Shown here piece after piece: positions 33,390-42,770 of a DNA stretch of 64,000 nucleotides. The stretch's first letter is position 1; each line of letters opens with the position of its first letter. The position numbers were made by a program, and so were the translations under genes. The stretch spans positions 1,364,001 to 1,428,000 of the forward strand of contig NZ_CP162005.1 in assembly GCF_040822065.1 (NCBI RefSeq), written 5' to 3'. The notes below the pieces were generated by a model. The model was not told the origin of the DNA. It was given only the letters and a program-made list of their open reading frames with translations, and made no database searches. The stretch comes from Pedobacter sp. WC2423 (GTDB lineage Bacteria; Bacteroidota; Bacteroidia; Sphingobacteriales; Sphingobacteriaceae).

Positions 33390-34985
33390 TCAGATCGTCT
33401 GAATGAAGGTACTTAAGTTATCTCCCTGACCGATATTCAGTTTTTTACGCAGCCTGTACCTGGCCACCCGGAGACTATCCTGAGAAATCCCAAAAATTAC
33501 GGCCATATCCTTTGAGCTCATATTCATTTTTAACAGCGCGATTAACCGGATATCATTTACAGTCAGTTCTTCACAATGCGCTTTAAGGTTATCAAAAAAC
33601 GACTGGTGCAATTGTTCAAATATCTGGGTGAAATCTTTCCACTGCTGGTCATGGTTGATATTCTGATTTAACTGCCGGACCAATTGCTGCAATTGTTTTT
33701 TCTGATCCCGTTTATCTTCTTTGATCATCTCATCAAGCTTGGTACGCAGACTATCCAGAAAATTATTATGCTGGATCACTTGTAAAGTATGTGTGGTCAG
33801 CTCCCTGCTTTTAAGCTCCAGTTGCTCCTGCTGTGCCTGGTTGAGCTGTTCATTCTTTTCTGCGATAGCTATGTTTTCCCTCAGCTTCAGCCGCTGGCGC
33901 GAAATAGTCAGTGCCCCCATAATGATCAGCAGTAAGATGACCACAACTACCGCTACACTGCTAATCAGGTTTACCTTTTTGCTGTTTTCCAAAGCGGCAA
34001 TCTCATCGTTTTTCTTATCTATATTATAAATGATCTGTAAAAAGGACATCTGCTTATTACTCTCATCAGAATACAAATGAAGTACATGCTTACGGCTCAG
34101 CTCCATATAATAATAAGCACTATCATTTTGTCCGGTCAGGTTATAGGATTTAGCTATATCCCGGTAGGCAGAAGCCTGTTGATATTCATTTTTAGTGGCA
34201 ATGGACAAACTTAAAGCGGTTCGCGTATACTTTAATGCCTGCTTATAATCACCCGTTTTACGAAAAACATCACCCAGATTATTGATAACTTCAATACTGG
34301 ATACTTCATTATTTACGGCCTTGTATAATTTTAAAGATTCATCGAAGTAATATTTCGCGGAATCATAACGAACCAGATCTTCATGGATACTCCCCAGGTT
34401 TTCATAGATTTTACCCTCTCCCTGTTTATATTCCGCCAGCTGATACTCTTTTAAAGCATGACGTTGATAATAAAAGGCGCTGTCATAACGCTGTTCCTTT
34501 TCATATAAATGACCAATGTGCCCGTATGTCTCTCCTAATCCTATATGATTATGAGTCATTTTATAAAGCTTCAGTGCCTGATCATACTGCTTTCTGGAAG
34601 ACTTTTTATTGAAATTCTGCTCATAAACTACCCCCATATCATTCAGATTGTCAGCTAGTAAGCCTTGTTCATTAAGTTGTTTAAATAGCTTATCTGCTTG
34701 CTGATGGTATTCCAAAGATTGCGCATAATGCCCCTGGGCGTAACATATTTTCCCCATCTGCTGCAGGCACATTCCAATAATCTTTTTGTTATTGTCTGCC
34801 AATGCCTGGTGATAAAGCTTCTTCAGCTGGATAAATGCAGAATCCGGGAAACGGTTACTGAGTGCTAAAGTGCGTTTAAGTTCCTGTTCAGGTACTGATC
34901 CTGCCTCAGCTTTGCCCAGTTGGAATAAACAGAAAAGCAGTAAAATTGAGGTTTTAAGATATAATTTGCAGTTGACAGCTATCAT
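33390..34985 (-). CDS. TPR membrane regulator with C-terminal LuxR-like HTH
   Basis: 531 residues with a signal peptide (1-29), tetratricopeptide repeats (about 60-310, for example YGHIGHLYEKEQRYDSAFYY and INNLGDVFRKTGDYKQALKY), one membrane segment (339-361), a coiled coil (about 365-440) and a C-terminal HTH (about 475-525, NDIRLIALLKMNMSSKDMAVIF, then SQDSLRVARYRLRKKLNI). The TPR part is outside and the HTH inside, so it may pass a periplasmic signal to DNA directly. It lies immediately upstream of the phytase operon on the same strand (283 bp), a plausible regulator of it. No kinase domain is present. Confidence 0.87.
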   Translation of the reverse strand: MIAVNCKLYLKTSILLLFCLFQLGKAEAGSVPEQELKRTLALSNRFPDSAFIQLKKLYHQALADNNKKIIGMCLQQMGKICYAQGHYAQSLEYHQQADKLFKQLNEQGLLADNLNDMGVVYEQNFNKKSSRKQYDQALKLYKMTHNHIGLGETYGHIGHLYEKEQRYDSAFYYQRHALKEYQLAEYKQGEGKIYENLGSIHEDLVRYDSAKYYFDESLKLYKAVNNEVSSIEVINNLGDVFRKTGDYKQALKYTRTALSLSIATKNEYQQASAYRDIAKSYNLTGQNDSAYYYMELSRKHVLHLYSDESNKQMSFLQIIYNIDKKNDEIAALENSKKVNLISSVAVVVVILLLIIMGALTISRQRLKLRENIAIAEKNEQLNQAQQEQLELKSRELTTHTLQVIQHNNFLDSLRTKLDEMIKEDKRDQKKQLQQLVRQLNQNINHDQQWKDFTQIFEQLHQSFFDNLKAHCEELTVNDIRLIALLKMNMSSKDMAVIFGISQDSLRVARYRLRKKLNIGQGDNLSTFIQTI

Positions 34986-35205
34986 TGGAGAACAATTAAA
35001 CAGCCGCTTGATTGGAGATCCGGCCCTTGCAAAGAAAGCCTTCTAATATGAATTCAATGTTAAGCCAATGGTAATGAATACTAAAATGTTAGGTTTTGTT
35101 TAATAACATGATAACATTAATCGTACAAAATAAGAAATAAAAGATTTAAATTTAGGCATAGGTATTGATATACATTCTATACTAAAACTATTTAACATCC
35201 ATTAT

Positions 35206-35406
35206 ATGCTAAGACACACCTATTACGATCCGAACGAAACGAATATGCCGGAAAACAAATTGATTGACTTACAAGAATATTACGAAATTGAATATTGGTC
35301 TAAAAGATTTGGTGTAACACCAGAATTATTAAAACGCGCAGTAAAAGAATCAGACAGTGCTGTTGCTGACGAAGTAGAAAAATATATCAGAACTAAATAC
35401 GCTTAA
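35206..35406 (+). CDS. DUF3606 small protein
   Basis: 66 residues, or 53 from the second Met (MPENKLIDLQEYYEIEYWSK, start 35245). The pattern IDLQEYYEIEYWSKRFGVTPELLKRAV matches the DUF3606 family of small, probably cytosolic proteins found often in soil bacteria. Function unknown. The divergent gap to the TPR regulator (220 bp) shows no firm promoter. Both starts are possible; the first has no conserved residues before the second, which favours 35245. Confidence 0.78.
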   Translation: MLRHTYYDPNETNMPENKLIDLQEYYEIEYWSKRFGVTPELLKRAVKESDSAVADEVEKYIRTKYA

Positions 35407-35438
35407 TAAAAAGGTTAGCTATTATATAAGGCGCTCAA

Positions 35439-36899
35439 TTACATTAAAGGAGAAAACAGACGACTTAACTTTTCAGGAAACTGTTTGTATAAAGGTCTTT
35501 TTTCCCACTCTTCAGGATTAATCTGTATGGCATCTTCCAGATCCTGATAGAATATTTTTGTCATTTCCTGAGCGGTATGACTATCATAAATCACACTGTT
35601 CACCTCAAAGTTCAGTTCGAAACTCCTATTGTCCATATTGGCCGTTCCAATCACAGACAACTGCTGATCCGAAACCATCGTTTTCGCATGAATAAAACCT
35701 TTCTGATATTCATAGACCTCTACTCCTGCGCTCATTAAATCACCATAATAAGACTTTCCTGCCGCAGAAACCATTCTTGAATCAGATACACCAGGTACCA
35801 GTAAGACTACTTTTACACCACTTAATGCAGCTACAACAAGTGCATCCAGCAAACTTTCCCCTGGAATAAAATACGGCGTAGTAATCAAAATTTCCTTTTC
35901 CGCCATCCCTATCGCCTGGATCAATGAAAACAGGATGGTAGGATTATCTGAGTCAGGTCCGCTTGCGGCAATCTGCATCACGGCATTTTCGCCATTTTCC
36001 TGAGAAGCTGAGAAGAAATCCCGTTGAGGAACAAGTTCTTCATCTGCACAGAAATTCCAGTCACAGATAAACAGATATTGCAGATAGTAGATTCCGGGGC
36101 CCGTTATTTTTAAATGGGTATCCCGCCAATAAAGCTGATCAGGACGTTTTGGGCTATTGATATAACGGTCACTTACATTAATTCCGCCGGTAAATGCAAT
36201 ATGACCATCAATAACAATAATCTTGCGGTGATTTCTGTAATTGATCCGGTTGGCCAGTGCAATAAACAGAATCTTATAAAATGGATAAGCTTGTACGCCT
36301 GCATCAATTAATTCGGGAACCACCTTTTTACGGATGCTGCTGCTGCCAAAATCATCATAGATTAAACGTACCTGCACCCCTGCCCTGGACTTCTGCATTA
36401 AAATCTCTTTGATCGCATTGCCTATTTCATCATCTTCATAGATATAATATTCAATATGGATGTGATGTTTTGCCTGTTTTAAAGCTTCCAGCACCGCCGG
36501 AAATTTCTCTTCCCCATTTTTTAAGATGTCAACCCTGTTATTCCCGGTCAGATTACTTAAACCATCATTCAACAAGAGCTTCACGAGTTTCTGATATTTC
36601 AGGAGTTCATCGGGTACACTGCTCCATGTTTTCTCAGATTCTTTTAAAATCCGCTTTTCAATGTGGCGTTGCATCAATTCATTTTTAACGATCTTTTTAC
36701 TGTATAATTTCCGCTTGCGGTAATTGGTTCCCACACAGAAATAGATGACAATTCCCAGTATAGGAAAGAAAACAGTTAACATCAGGTAAGCCAGCGTCTT
36801 ACTGGTTGAATTGGTATCGTAAATAATGCGCAGGCAAGTCGCTATAACAAGCAGTGTATAAACAATTTCCAGTAAAAGTATCCAGCTGATTTCTTGCAT
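35439..36899 (-). CDS. cls: Cardiolipin synthase (phospholipase D family)
   Basis: Inner-membrane enzyme of 486 residues that condenses two phosphatidylglycerol molecules to cardiolipin and glycerol. Two N-terminal membrane helices (about 5-60) precede two PLD catalytic motifs, NHRKIIVIDGHIAFTGG and HAKTMVSDQQLSVIGTANMD, each with the HxK(x)4D pattern. Length is normal for ClsA types. It ends 32 bp from the stop of the DUF3606 gene with no clear terminator between them. It is also near a membrane-lipid gene set (mprF/acvB) 5-10 kb away, but not linked in an operon. Confidence 0.93.
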   Translation of the reverse strand: MQEISWILLLEIVYTLLVIATCLRIIYDTNSTSKTLAYLMLTVFFPILGIVIYFCVGTNYRKRKLYSKKIVKNELMQRHIEKRILKESEKTWSSVPDELLKYQKLVKLLLNDGLSNLTGNNRVDILKNGEEKFPAVLEALKQAKHHIHIEYYIYEDDEIGNAIKEILMQKSRAGVQVRLIYDDFGSSSIRKKVVPELIDAGVQAYPFYKILFIALANRINYRNHRKIIVIDGHIAFTGGINVSDRYINSPKRPDQLYWRDTHLKITGPGIYYLQYLFICDWNFCADEELVPQRDFFSASQENGENAVMQIAASGPDSDNPTILFSLIQAIGMAEKEILITTPYFIPGESLLDALVVAALSGVKVVLLVPGVSDSRMVSAAGKSYYGDLMSAGVEVYEYQKGFIHAKTMVSDQQLSVIGTANMDNRSFELNFEVNSVIYDSHTAQEMTKIFYQDLEDAIQINPEEWEKRPLYKQFPEKLSRLFSPLM

Positions 36900-37109
36900 A
36901 TTATTGTAAAAAGATATTGTAAAGCATATTCCCCAAATGTAACCAAAGATTTAATTCTGCTGTCCAAAGATTTATATTTTTAAAACAGCCAAAAATAAAT
37001 AGTAGTCGTTCAGTATCAACAGATTGACTATTTGACTATTTCATCAGAAAAAAGCAAACCTTGGCATAAAATTGGTGGTATAATTTTCAATTAACGAAAC
37101 CCATAACTA

Positions 37110-37475
37110 ATGAATAAGAAAATTTTAATATTTGATGACGATCAGGAGGTGCTTACCGCAATAGAGTCATTGCTTGATTTTGTAGACTGGGATTTATTTA
37201 CCTTTTCAACTGGTCAGGACGCTCTGAAGAAAATTGAAAAGGAAAGCCCTGATTTAATTCTGATGGATGTCGAATTAGATGGATTTGATGGCCGGGAAAT
37301 TTGCAGGTCAATTAAAGAAAACTCAGCACTGCAACATATTCCTATTATTCTTATTTCAGGGCAACTCCGTCCCGAAATGATCATAGACACGGAGTTTGGC
37401 CCGGACGATTTTTTACCAAAACCATTCAATATTGGTGATTTGATTGATAAAGTATATTTTCAGCTGGCCTCTTAA
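37110..37475 (+). CDS. Orphan response-regulator receiver domain
   Basis: Single-domain receiver of 121 residues with acidic pocket Asp9-Asp11, phosphoacceptor Asp53, Ser83 and Lys104. No output domain and no histidine kinase nearby, so it probably acts by protein contact or as a phosphate sink. The upstream 210 bp contains GACTATTTGACTATTTC repeated words but no full promoter. Its stop codon is 1 bp from the end of the converging aminotransferase gene. Confidence 0.92.
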   Translation: MNKKILIFDDDQEVLTAIESLLDFVDWDLFTFSTGQDALKKIEKESPDLILMDVELDGFDGREICRSIKENSALQHIPIILISGQLRPEMIIDTEFGPDDFLPKPFNIGDLIDKVYFQLAS

Positions 37476-37476
37476 C

Positions 37477-38661
37477 TTATAAGGTGTCCAGCGCTTTTAA
37501 AATTGTGGAGCAGGCTTTCCTGATTTCTTCTTCAGAGATAATTAATGGAGGAGCAACCCTTAAAGCTGTTTCACAATGTAAAAACCAATCTATAATGATC
37601 CCATCAGCAGCACAAAGCTGACTTACTTTTTCTACCTGCTCAAAACTGTCCAGTTGAATACTCATCATTAATCCTTTCCCCCTCACCTCACGGATGAGTG
37701 GATGAACGAGTAATGTTTTGAATAATTCTCCTTTTGCAGCCACTCCGGCTACCAGGTTTTCCTCCAGGATAACTTCCAGACTTGCCAGGCCGGCTACACT
37801 CGATACCGGGTGCCCGCCGAAAGTAGTAATATGGCCAAGGATAGGATTTTCTTTGAGCACTCCCATCACTTCCCTGTTAGCGATAAATGCACCAATTGGC
37901 ATTCCGCCACCCAGTGCTTTGGCCAGCAACAGGATGTCAGGCACAATATCATAATGTTCAAAAGCAAAGAGCTTGCCTGTACGGCCAAATGCGGCTTGTA
38001 TTTCATCCAGAATAAGTAAAGTACCAGTTGCAGTACATCTATTCCTTAGTTTTTGCATATAAGTTCTGGAAGCTACCCGGATTCCCGCTTCTCCCTGTAC
38101 GGTCTCCATAATCACACAGGCCGTATTTTTAGTGATCAGCTCCAGGTCTTCTTCTTTACCGTAGGTTATAAAATGAACATCCGGCAGCAAAGGGCGATAC
38201 TTTTGTTTAAAATGTTCATTGCCCATTACGCTTAATGCGCCATGTGTACTGCCGTGGTAGGCATGGTGACAGGAAATAATTTCTGATCTTCCGGTATAGC
38301 GTTTCGCTAATTTTAAAGCTCCTTCTGTGGCCTCAGTTCCTGAATTGACAAAATATACATTATTCAGTTTTGAAGGCAGCACACTGATCAGTTTTTCTGC
38401 AAACCTGACCATTGGAGATTGCACAAATTCACCATAAACAGTGAGGTGAAGATATTTATCTAATTGTGCTCTGATCGCGTCCAGTACTTTTGGATTTCTG
38501 TGTCCGATATTGCTGACTGCAAATCCAGAAACCAGGTCCATATAACTTTTTCCGTTCAGATCATACAAATACATTCCTTCTGCATGATCAACTTCAAGCA
38601 TATTCGGACTGGTAGATGTTTGTGCGTTATTACGTAAAAAAAGCTCTTTATGACTGATCAT
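37477..38661 (-). CDS. Class-III aminotransferase (PLP)
   Basis: Cytosolic PLP enzyme of 394 residues of the acetylornithine/ornithine aminotransferase type. Substrate-site motifs VNSGTEATEGALKLAKRYTGR, HAYHGSTHGALS, LILDEIQAAFGRTGKLFAFEH, and the Schiff-base lysine in LLLAKALGGGMP are intact. Which of ornithine, acetylornithine, 4-aminobutyrate or another amino donor it uses cannot be told. No linked amino-acid pathway genes are present. Confidence 0.88.
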   Translation of the reverse strand: MISHKELFLRNNAQTSTSPNMLEVDHAEGMYLYDLNGKSYMDLVSGFAVSNIGHRNPKVLDAIRAQLDKYLHLTVYGEFVQSPMVRFAEKLISVLPSKLNNVYFVNSGTEATEGALKLAKRYTGRSEIISCHHAYHGSTHGALSVMGNEHFKQKYRPLLPDVHFITYGKEEDLELITKNTACVIMETVQGEAGIRVASRTYMQKLRNRCTATGTLLILDEIQAAFGRTGKLFAFEHYDIVPDILLLAKALGGGMPIGAFIANREVMGVLKENPILGHITTFGGHPVSSVAGLASLEVILEENLVAGVAAKGELFKTLLVHPLIREVRGKGLMMSIQLDSFEQVEKVSQLCAADGIIIDWFLHCETALRVAPPLIISEEEIRKACSTILKALDTL

Positions 38662-38741
38662 TGGATTTTTTGAATTTTGCCGTAAAACTACTTATAATTT
38701 AAACAGGCTCTAAGCAAAAAAAGATCTTTTCCATGTAAAAA

Positions 38742-40022
38742 TCACGTCTTAGGCTCCTCATGAGTATCAACGGGTCTGATAATCATCCTTAAAGACTGAT
38801 CCTTAGAAAAGTAAGCGACTGTCCAGTTATAGAAAGTCCTGAACCTGTTGCGGTAAGAGATCAATGACATCAGGTGAATAAATAGCCAGGCCAGCCAGGC
38901 AATAAATCCGTTCAGGTGAATCCGTGGCTTAGGTAAATCTACTACAGCTTTATTGCTTCCGATAATCGCCATGCTGCCCCTGTCTTTATAAATGAAACTA
39001 CGGGGTACTTTCTGTTCAGCAATACGGATAAAATTAGCAGCCAGGTTTTTACCTTGCTGAATAGCGACCTGGGCAACTTGCGGATGACCTTCCGGATAAC
39101 CAGGGTCACCAGATTGCATCGAAGTATCACCAATGGCATAGATATTTTCCAGTCCCTGCACTTTATGGAAGCCGTCAACAGTCATTCTTTTTCCTCGTCC
39201 GTAACTGCTTGCAGGAATTCCTTCAAAGCGCATTGCACTCACACCTGCTGCCCAGATCAGGTTTTTGGTGGCAATTTCTGTTCCGTCAGAAAGGATCACT
39301 TTATCATTCACAAAATCATTAACATGACTGTTCAGCAAGATCTTTACCCCTAATTTAGTCAGAGATTCATAAGTGTTCACCTGGGATTTGGTACTCATAG
39401 GCTTCAACAAAGCCGCGCCACCATCAACCAGGTAGATCTGACCTCCTGTATTCTTCAATTCAGGATAATCTTTATGCATGATATTATGGCGCATCTCTGC
39501 AAACATTCCTGAGATCTCCACTCCTGTCGGCCCGCCTCCTGCAATGACAATTGTCAGGCTTTTTGCAATCTCCGCTCTGTCTTTAGTGATGGTCGCTTCT
39601 TCAAAATGTGTAAGTAATTTATTACGCATTTGTATCGCATCACTCAGCGTTTTCATTGGAATGGCATTTTTCTTTACATTCTCCATTCCAAAATAGTTCG
39701 TCTCTGCACCAGTGGCAAATACGAGTTCATCATATTCAATAGTACCGTTACTTAATACGAGCTGGCGGGATTCCGGAATCACCTGAAGTAACTCGCCTAA
39801 TCTGAAATGTAAGTTGCTTTTATTTCTGAATAGTTTACGGATCGGGTAACTGATACTGGATGGTTCCAGAAATGCTGTAGCCACCTGGTAAATCAGTGGT
39901 GGAAAAAAGTTATAATTGTTTTTATCCACCAATGTAACTTGATAGTGTTTCTTTTTTCCGAGTTCCAATGCTAAGTTAATACCTGCAAACCCTCCGCCTA
40001 TGATAACTATTCGTTTCTGCAT
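38742..40022 (-). CDS. ndh: Type II NADH dehydrogenase
   Basis: Peripheral membrane flavoprotein of 426 residues passing electrons from NADH to quinone without pumping. Two dinucleotide folds are clear: IIGGGFAGINLALEL (FAD) and IVIAGGGPTGVEISGMFAEM (NADH). The motif VAQVAIQQGKNLAANF closes the core, and a C-terminal hydrophobic segment (HLNGFIAWLAWLFIHLMSLI) anchors it. A 7-bp dyad (ACTATCA at 40036-40042, TGATAGT at 40060-40066) lies 14 bp before its ATG. Confidence 0.93.
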   Translation of the reverse strand: MQKRIVIIGGGFAGINLALELGKKKHYQVTLVDKNNYNFFPPLIYQVATAFLEPSSISYPIRKLFRNKSNLHFRLGELLQVIPESRQLVLSNGTIEYDELVFATGAETNYFGMENVKKNAIPMKTLSDAIQMRNKLLTHFEEATITKDRAEIAKSLTIVIAGGGPTGVEISGMFAEMRHNIMHKDYPELKNTGGQIYLVDGGAALLKPMSTKSQVNTYESLTKLGVKILLNSHVNDFVNDKVILSDGTEIATKNLIWAAGVSAMRFEGIPASSYGRGKRMTVDGFHKVQGLENIYAIGDTSMQSGDPGYPEGHPQVAQVAIQQGKNLAANFIRIAEQKVPRSFIYKDRGSMAIIGSNKAVVDLPKPRIHLNGFIAWLAWLFIHLMSLISYRNRFRTFYNWTVAYFSKDQSLRMIIRPVDTHEEPKT

Positions 40023-40035
40023 AATTTATATTTTA

Positions 40036-40066
40036 ACTATCAGCGCCGGGAGCACCTGATGATAGT
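40036..40066 (-). promoter_or_regulatory. Dyad upstream of ndh
   Basis: ACTATCA (40036-40042) and TGATAGT (40060-40066) form a 7-bp inverted repeat with a 17-nt GC-rich spacer, directly in front of the ndh start. Could be an operator or a leader hairpin. Confidence 0.3.
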
Positions 40067-40129
40067 CTCTGACTAATGACAGTTAAAAGTAAATAATGTT
40101 TTGAAACCTGAATGTAAAAATTATTAGGG

Positions 40130-41323
40130 TTAAGCTGGCAGGCTGATTTTACCCATAGTCACGCCTGGTATTCCGCGGCGGTGACCAAAGTCAGTTTGTC
40201 CGCCTGCTACACACTCATTCGCAAGCAGGGCGAAAAGCACCGCTTCCTTAGCATCCGGATCTATCCCCAGATCAGCAGTATTGTTCAATGAAAATCCCAG
40301 TCCTTCGCCGATTTTCTGTACCAAAAGCGGATTATGCATGCCGCCTCCGCTTAAATATACTTTAAAGGGCTGATCACCAATAGCTTTTTTGATAGCTGTA
40401 ACGATACTGATCGCCGTAAATTCACAAAGGGAAGCTAAAGTGTCTTCTTTGGAAAGCGCAAGCTGTCCGCTTACTTCTTTTGCATTTTGCAGGTAAGACA
40501 AATTGAATAATTCCGGCCCTGTAGTGCGTGGAAAAGACTGCTCAAAGAATGGGTGAGCTAACAGTGCTTTAACAAGCGCAGGACTTGGAGTTCCGGATTT
40601 GGCAATGGCTGCATCCTGATCGTAATATTTACCTGGATAATTGAGTTGAACAAATTGATCCATTAAAGTATTGCCGGGGCCAATATCTGTAGAAAATACG
40701 AGATCAGGATTTTTTCCCCCGGGCAGATAAGTGAAATTCGATATACCGCCAATATTTAATAAAATCCGGTTTTCATCCGTGCTGGAAAGTAGCAGGTAAT
40801 CTCCATACACAGCCAGCGGCGCACCTTCTCCGCCGGCAGCAATATGTTTCTGTCTAAAGTCACTCAGGGTAATTATCCCGGTCTGTACCGCAATATGATC
40901 ACCATCACCTATTTGCAACGTGGCATTTGGATAAGGTTCCAGCTGATGCAGGGAAATAGGTGCATGAAAGATGGTCTGTCCATGACTGGCTACTAAATCA
41001 ACAGCAGCTGCCTGGTATCCCCATATTTTTAAAGCTTCCAGAATCAGTTTGGCAGAATAACTTCCGATAACCGCATTCAACAAAGTAACTTTTTGCAGTT
41101 CCACCTGTGTTTTAAAGGAGATTGCCTTCAATTCTTCTTTGAACTGCTGGCTGTAAGGCATCGTAATGAAATGTAATACCTTGACTTTAGTCTCTGATCC
41201 AGATCCGGTGAATTCACATAAGGCAATGTCTAAACCATCCAAAGAGGTTCCGGACATTAATCCGGCAATTATCCTGGAAGGGGCTGCGGCTATTCTGGCT
41301 AAATCAGAGAGGTGAACATTCAT
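40130..41323 (-). CDS. anmK: Anhydro-N-acetylmuramic acid kinase
   Basis: Cytosolic ATP-dependent enzyme of 397 residues that opens and phosphorylates 1,6-anhydro-MurNAc released from peptidoglycan, giving MurNAc-6-phosphate. Family motifs are visible: AGLMSGTSLDGLDIALCEF, VASHGQTIFHAP, ILLNIGGISNFTYLP, STDIGPGNTLMDQF and VYLSGGGMHNPLLV. It is the last gene of the mprF-acvB operon, 5 bp after acvB. That pairing of cell-wall recycling with lipid lysylation is unusual for such a tight cluster. Confidence 0.93.
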   Translation of the reverse strand: MNVHLSDLARIAAAPSRIIAGLMSGTSLDGLDIALCEFTGSGSETKVKVLHFITMPYSQQFKEELKAISFKTQVELQKVTLLNAVIGSYSAKLILEALKIWGYQAAAVDLVASHGQTIFHAPISLHQLEPYPNATLQIGDGDHIAVQTGIITLSDFRQKHIAAGGEGAPLAVYGDYLLLSSTDENRILLNIGGISNFTYLPGGKNPDLVFSTDIGPGNTLMDQFVQLNYPGKYYDQDAAIAKSGTPSPALVKALLAHPFFEQSFPRTTGPELFNLSYLQNAKEVSGQLALSKEDTLASLCEFTAISIVTAIKKAIGDQPFKVYLSGGGMHNPLLVQKIGEGLGFSLNNTADLGIDPDAKEAVLFALLANECVAGGQTDFGHRRGIPGVTMGKISLPA

Positions 41324-41328
41324 ATTTC

Positions 41329-42762
41329 TTATTGAGGGATACTTTTTAAAAGATCAAGCGATAGTCCCTGGAAATTATCACCAAAATGATGATCACCCGG
41401 AACCATTTCTGTTTTCAAACCTGCTTTGATAAATTTTGAGGCAATACCACCGCCTTCTTCTGTTCCAAAGAAACTGACTACAGGTATATTTTTGATCTTT
41501 TTCATCTCGGCCTGCACATTGTAAGTTTCTGTCGTACTGCCAAAACTTAGCATATCCAGCACATGAATTTCAAAATCAGCAGTCACATCCGGAGATAAAG
41601 AAAGTACAGCCGAAAGGCGTGATTTCAAAGCAGGTGTTAACCGCTCAGCAACAAAAGGAACAACAGATGCCCCAAAAGAATAACCCGCTAATACAAATTT
41701 ATCTTTGTTAAACTGGGCAGTATAATGCAGGATGGCTTTGCTCAGGTCTGAAGTAGTCTTTTCAGGTGTGCGGGCATCCCAGAAATATTTTTGTGCATCC
41801 AGACCAACTACAGAAAGTCCTCTTTCTGCGAGAGCTTCTGCAAGCGACTGATCAAAACTTGTCCATCCGCCATCTCCTGAAATCATCAGTACCAAAGGAA
41901 GCTTACCCTTTTTAGCGGCAGGAATAATAGTTAAAGGCAGATCTTCTCCGTAGAGCTTGATCGCTTGTGTTTTTAATTCTTTATTTTCTCCTTGTTTGCG
42001 CTCAGCGAAGGACGGTGCGTTTATTATTTTTTGAAAAGCAGCTTTGAATTGCGGCTCCCATTCACCCGTCACCGCAAAACCATGTCCTACTTTTGGCAAA
42101 TCAATCAATTCTGCCATAGGCATATCTTTCAAAAAAGAGGCAGTGGCTGCAAAAGGACAGGCCTCATCTTTAAACCCATTGAGCACAATAAAAGGAGCAG
42201 TCAGCTTTTCAGTCCTTTCCAGCCAGAAAGAAACGCCAGGTTTAAGTACGTGCTGTGTTAATCCGCTTCCTTTACAAAAAGGTTTTTTTGCTACAATATC
42301 CGGGCAAAAACCCAGGGCAATAGCACCTTTAAATGTATTGGCAGGTGCTTGTGCCAAAATCCCGTAAATCAGGGTTGCTCCATAAGAATAGCCAACCAGA
42401 ACAGGTTTGCTGTAATTACTGAATTTGTATTTTTTCTGAATCATTAAACTCAGCTGTTCGAAATCGGCAGCCGGATAATAACAGTCAGTTTTACGTTTGG
42501 ATAAGGCTTTCTGATAATTCCGGGCATCGATACCCAGCACCAGTGCACCTTGCGCGGTAAGATCCCGGGCCATATCAATTACACCATCTTTCCATCCCCC
42601 GTCACCAGAAACAAATAGCACAACTGAGGTTGGCTTTTGAACAGGATGATAAATCATGATTTTACCAAAAGCCCCGTACCGAAGAGCTTCTTCTCCTTTG
42701 ATCGCAAACGATGGTTTGCCGAAACAAAATAACATTGCGATGACGAGAATCAATCTTTTCAT
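41329..42762 (-). CDS. acvB: AcvB/VirJ-family lysyl-phosphatidylglycerol hydrolase-like protein
   Basis: Secreted protein of 477 residues with signal peptide (1-20) and two alpha/beta-hydrolase domains in tandem (about 35-245 and 265-475). Each has a SGDGGW motif, and the nucleophile elbows are GYSYG (Ser126) and GYSFG (Ser362). Histidines are available near 227 and 458-459. In Agrobacterium and Rhizobium, AcvB/AtvA hydrolyses lysyl-phosphatidylglycerol made by LpiA; here the gene lies 8 bp after an mprF-type synthase, the same pairing. That both domains keep a serine elbow is notable. Confidence 0.87.
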   Translation of the reverse strand: MKRLILVIAMLFCFGKPSFAIKGEEALRYGAFGKIMIYHPVQKPTSVVLFVSGDGGWKDGVIDMARDLTAQGALVLGIDARNYQKALSKRKTDCYYPAADFEQLSLMIQKKYKFSNYSKPVLVGYSYGATLIYGILAQAPANTFKGAIALGFCPDIVAKKPFCKGSGLTQHVLKPGVSFWLERTEKLTAPFIVLNGFKDEACPFAATASFLKDMPMAELIDLPKVGHGFAVTGEWEPQFKAAFQKIINAPSFAERKQGENKELKTQAIKLYGEDLPLTIIPAAKKGKLPLVLMISGDGGWTSFDQSLAEALAERGLSVVGLDAQKYFWDARTPEKTTSDLSKAILHYTAQFNKDKFVLAGYSFGASVVPFVAERLTPALKSRLSAVLSLSPDVTADFEIHVLDMLSFGSTTETYNVQAEMKKIKNIPVVSFFGTEEGGGIASKFIKAGLKTEMVPGDHHFGDNFQGLSLDLLKSIPQ

Positions 42763-42770
42763 AAGCTCAT

